Shown: one piece after another, positions 4,614 through 6,358 of the stretch
How positions within the stretch are numbered: position 1 is the stretch's first letter
How the letters are laid out: each line of letters starts with the position of its first letter
Source: an uncultured Eggerthella sp.
GTDB lineage: Bacteria; Actinomycetota; Coriobacteriia; Coriobacteriales; Eggerthellaceae
NCBI GenBank assembly: GCA_902470405.1
Contig: CABRGJ010000050.1
Location: 1 to 6,358, forward strand
DNA length: 6,358 nucleotides
Reading direction: 5' to 3'
The notes under the pieces: generated by a model
Told to the model about the DNA's origin: nothing
Seen by the model: the letters and a program-made list of their open reading frames with translations, nothing else
Database searches by the model: none
Made by a program: the position numbers and the translations under genes

Positions 4614-6269
4614 CTATCGTTCTTCCCATGCATAGCGCGCCGCTCCCAAAGCGCCGCAAAGATCGGGTGATTCGGTGATGAAGAGCGAATCACCCAACCG
4701 CGATTCGAGCTCTTGCACAACACCTGTATTGCGCGCGACACCACCAGTCATCATGAAAGGTGCCGTGCCACGTGCGCGTTTCACCATCGACGCTGTCTTC
4801 GAAGCGATGGATTTGTTCAGACCATGCACGATATCATTATCAGAGTGATTATCTGCAATGAGCGAGATGACTTCCGATTCCGCAAAAACAGAACACATAC
4901 TGGAGATGGTGAGGTCATGCTTCCAATCAAGCCCACGCGTAGACATCTCGTCCATATCGAGCTCGAGCGAACGGGCCATCATCTCAAGGAAACGACCCGT
5001 ACCAGCTGCACACTTGTCGTTCATGATGAAATTCGAAACCTCGCCTGTCTCATCGAGACAAATGACCTTACTGTCCTGACCACCAATATCAACGATGGTT
5101 CGGATGGCCGGATTCAAATAGTGCGCGCCATGCGCATGGCAACTGATCTCGGTCTTTGTATTAGTGGCAAAGGGGATATTATCGCGCCCATAACCCGTTG
5201 CCATGATGGCGGCAAAATCTTGCTGCGTAGCGTCGAGTTGTTCACAGACCGCCTCGAGTGCTTCACGAGCACCGCGTTCAGCCTTTGGCCCCGTACGTAC
5301 GATAGCGCTCGCCACCATCGCCCCATTCGCGTCAAGTACAACCATATTCGTGGTGGTCGATCCGCTATCGATTCCTGCAAAGTACTTTCCTTGCATATTG
5401 ATCGCCTTCTCTTTCCTTTGCCGCGTGACAAGACCCATACTCTCTGAGAACGCTTCGAGGCGCGTGGAGAGCTGGCCGGCCGCCATGGGCATATAGTCTG
5501 ATTCGATCTTGAGCATGGGCAGCGCAGTCGTATCCTTGAGCGCCGCATAGTCAAAGCTGTAGAAATCGCAGAATTTCACTGTGTTGTAGATGATGCCCTT
5601 CAGGTAAGGATTCTCGAACAGTACGCGACGACCGCTCACATCGGTCATGCGCATACAGGGCACCTGACGTAGAAGCGCATGAGCATACCATTCCATGAGC
5701 TGCGAGAAGCTGAGGTCGATCGCATCTTCAGGCAGTGCTTCGAGACCGCGAATGCCACAGCATGTAAGGTTCACGACCGCAAGGCTCATCTCTTGCTCGA
5801 TCGAGTGTTGGAGCTGCGGACTGACACGACCCCCTAAGAGCGCGATGAAGTCTTCTTGTGGGAATTCCCACGTAGCTTCCATGCAAGCAGCAAAGAATCG
5901 TTCCTTATCGAAGGATCTCCCTGTCGAAGCCTCCAGATCACGTGCAAGCGCGATGAGCGTATTCGCGAACAACTCGCGCGCGCAACCATGGTCTTCATGG
6001 GGCAGGTCGAGCAGGTAGAGATGCTCCTGATTGCCCTCGAAATCAAGCACATCATAAACACGGCGCAGTGAGTCGCAGCAATCCATGATGACAACATTGT
6101 TCTTATCGAGGCTCTGCTGAATGAGCGACTTCGCATGACAGCAAAGGTTCGCATGTGTGAGCGACTCGGCACGCTCGAAGTTGTCTTCTTCGGCGTCCAG
6201 GAGCGCCGCTTCATATCCAAACGCAGCGAATAGCTCGATGGGAGCATATTTGCAGCTGTAATAAATCAT
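4614..6269 (-). CDS. Fusion of 2-hydroxyacyl-CoA dehydratase (HgdB-like) domain and ATP-dependent activase (HgdC-like) domain
   Basis: 551 aa from ATG 6269. GGAGG lies 10 nt upstream, and the ATG overlaps the preceding gene's stop (ATGA). An earlier in-frame ATG at 6350 is rejected because it lies inside that gene. Residues 1-279 resemble a 2-hydroxyacyl-CoA dehydratase component: MIYYSCKYAPIELF start, Cys candidates for an Fe-S cluster at LCCHAKS (43-44) and CCDSLRRVYDV (64-65), and the family C-terminus GIIYNTVKFCDFYSF...ESDY...GQLSTRLEAF (225-274). Residues 292-551 are a BcrAD/BadF/HgdC-type activase of the ASKHA ATPase fold: GIDSGSTTT (299-307), ATGYGR, VDIGGQDSK (393-401), CAAGTGRFLE with Cys420, and MCSVFAESE with Cys459. 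The 39-residue Cys spacing equals Cys127/Cys166 of Acidaminococcus HgdC, the ligands of the [4Fe-4S] cluster shared by the dimer. Activase hydrolyses ATP to push an electron onto the dehydratase. The two parts are usually separate genes. The substrate is unknown. Confidence 0.92.
   Translation of the reverse strand: MIYYSCKYAPIELFAAFGYEAALLDAEEDNFERAESLTHANLCCHAKSLIQQSLDKNNVVIMDCCDSLRRVYDVLDFEGNQEHLYLLDLPHEDHGCARELFANTLIALARDLEASTGRSFDKERFFAACMEATWEFPQEDFIALLGGRVSPQLQHSIEQEMSLAVVNLTCCGIRGLEALPEDAIDLSFSQLMEWYAHALLRQVPCMRMTDVSGRRVLFENPYLKGIIYNTVKFCDFYSFDYAALKDTTALPMLKIESDYMPMAAGQLSTRLEAFSESMGLVTRQRKEKAINMQGKYFAGIDSGSTTTNMVVLDANGAMVASAIVRTGPKAERGAREALEAVCEQLDATQQDFAAIMATGYGRDNIPFATNTKTEISCHAHGAHYLNPAIRTIVDIGGQDSKVICLDETGEVSNFIMNDKCAAGTGRFLEMMARSLELDMDEMSTRGLDWKHDLTISSMCSVFAESEVISLIADNHSDNDIVHGLNKSIASKTASMVKRARGTAPFMMTGGVARNTGVVQELESRLGDSLFITESPDLCGALGAARYAWEER
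5394..5410 (-). promoter_or_regulatory. Possible internal ribosome binding site and start for a stand-alone activase
   Basis: At the domain junction of the fusion gene, Met292 (ATG 5396-5394) begins MQGKYFAGIDSGSTTT, exactly where separate activases start. AGAAGG (5410-5405) lies 8 nt upstream in a purine-rich stretch. Initiation here would give a 260-aa activase of normal family length. This may be a relic of two formerly separate genes or an active second start; the sequence alone does not decide. Confidence 0.35.
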
Positions 6270-6358
6270 GCGCGCAGCGCCTCCAGCTGTTCGATGAAAG
6301 CATTCATGCGCGTGACCATCTGACCATCGGCGACGTTGCGCGAATCGCATCCATCACC
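6266..6358 (-). CDS. 2-hydroxyacyl-CoA dehydratase subunit, C-terminal 30 residues (cut by window edge)
   Basis: On the - strand an open frame enters from the right edge and encodes GDGCDSRNVADGQMVTR... ending at TGA 6268-6266. The DSRN...GQ..TRM.AFIE.LE pattern is the C-terminal signature of HgdB/BcrB/BcrC-type 2-hydroxyacyl-CoA dehydratase components. The fusion protein encoded next has the same kind of ending at its residues 257-274 (SDY...GQLSTRLEAF). The stop overlaps the start of the fusion gene (ATGA), implying translational coupling and stoichiometric production of two dehydratase components. The fragment is too short to assign a subunit class. Confidence 0.72.
   Translation of the reverse strand, partial: GDGCDSRNVADGQMVTRMNAFIEQLEALRA

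Noticed and set aside
4600..4659. ATG starts at 4659 or 4629 for the membrane protein
   Set aside because: They lie inside the activase coding region and lack a ribosome binding site, whereas GTG 4599 has AAGGAG at 7 nt right after the upstream stop.
4713..5447. 244-codon open frame on the + strand, antisense to the activase
   Set aside because: It runs opposite to a domain with clear catalytic motifs; its translation is Arg/His/Thr-rich without family motifs. It is a shadow of the real gene.
6270..6350. ATG start at 6350 for the fusion protein
   Set aside because: The added 27 residues are Arg/His-rich and overlap the end of the upstream dehydratase gene in another frame; ATG 6269 begins at the family N-terminus with GGAGG upstream.
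1..6358. CRISPR arrays, tRNA genes, insertion sequences or prophage parts
   Set aside because: No spaced direct repeats, cloverleaf-like segments, transposase or integrase frames were seen; the window is ordinary chromosomal gene content.

Overview
The window looks like a chromosomal stretch of an anaerobic bacterium with moderate GC. The 2-hydroxyacyl-CoA dehydratase/activase operon, strong AGGAGG-type ribosome binding sites and a Gram-positive-style L10 leader with an attenuator would suit Coriobacteriia (Eggerthellaceae-like Actinomycetota) or a related Gram-positive anaerobe. That placement is an inference of low to moderate confidence; there is no 16S gene or other decisive marker.

Layout. 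On the + strand, positions 2-1372 hold the 3' part of an ArsB/NhaD-type (ion transporter superfamily) permease and, 9 nt later, a complete Rossmann-fold/DUF2520 protein. A 155-bp convergent intergenic region (1373-1527) holds two back-to-back hairpin terminators, one per strand. Everything from 1528 to the right edge is on the - strand. Read in the direction of transcription it is: the last 30 codons of a 2-hydroxyacyl-CoA dehydratase subunit (6358-6266); a 551-aa fusion of a second dehydratase-type domain with its ATP-dependent [4Fe-4S] activase (6269-4614); a 592-aa uncharacterised membrane protein with a large external region (4599-2821); then, from its own promoter, the ribosomal stalk operon rplJ-rplL (2532-1528).

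The dehydratase genes form a tight operon (ATGA overlap, then a 14-nt gap). In this family the activase uses ATP to deliver an electron to the two-subunit dehydratase, so the operon can encode both dehydratase components plus activase. The substrate cannot be told from the sequence. The membrane protein follows in the same transcription unit without an evident functional link.

The best regulatory feature is the 288-bp region before rplJ. It has a near-consensus promoter (TTGACG, 17 bp, AATAAT with an extended -10 TG), a leader with L10-leader hallmarks (AAGACAGCAGG and CCGAGGTGG), and an intrinsic terminator before the rplJ ribosome binding site. The 5' arm of that terminator contains CCTGCTGTC, the exact reverse complement of GACAGCAGG in the putative L10-binding element. 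The same bases can therefore form either an L10-binding fold plus terminator, or an antiterminator. This matches, as I recall it, the L10(L12)4 feedback attenuation described for Bacillus subtilis rplJL. I found no clearly new multi-gene system; the most unusual items are this attenuator, the dehydratase-activase fusion with a possible internal start, and the duplicated module in the unknown membrane protein.
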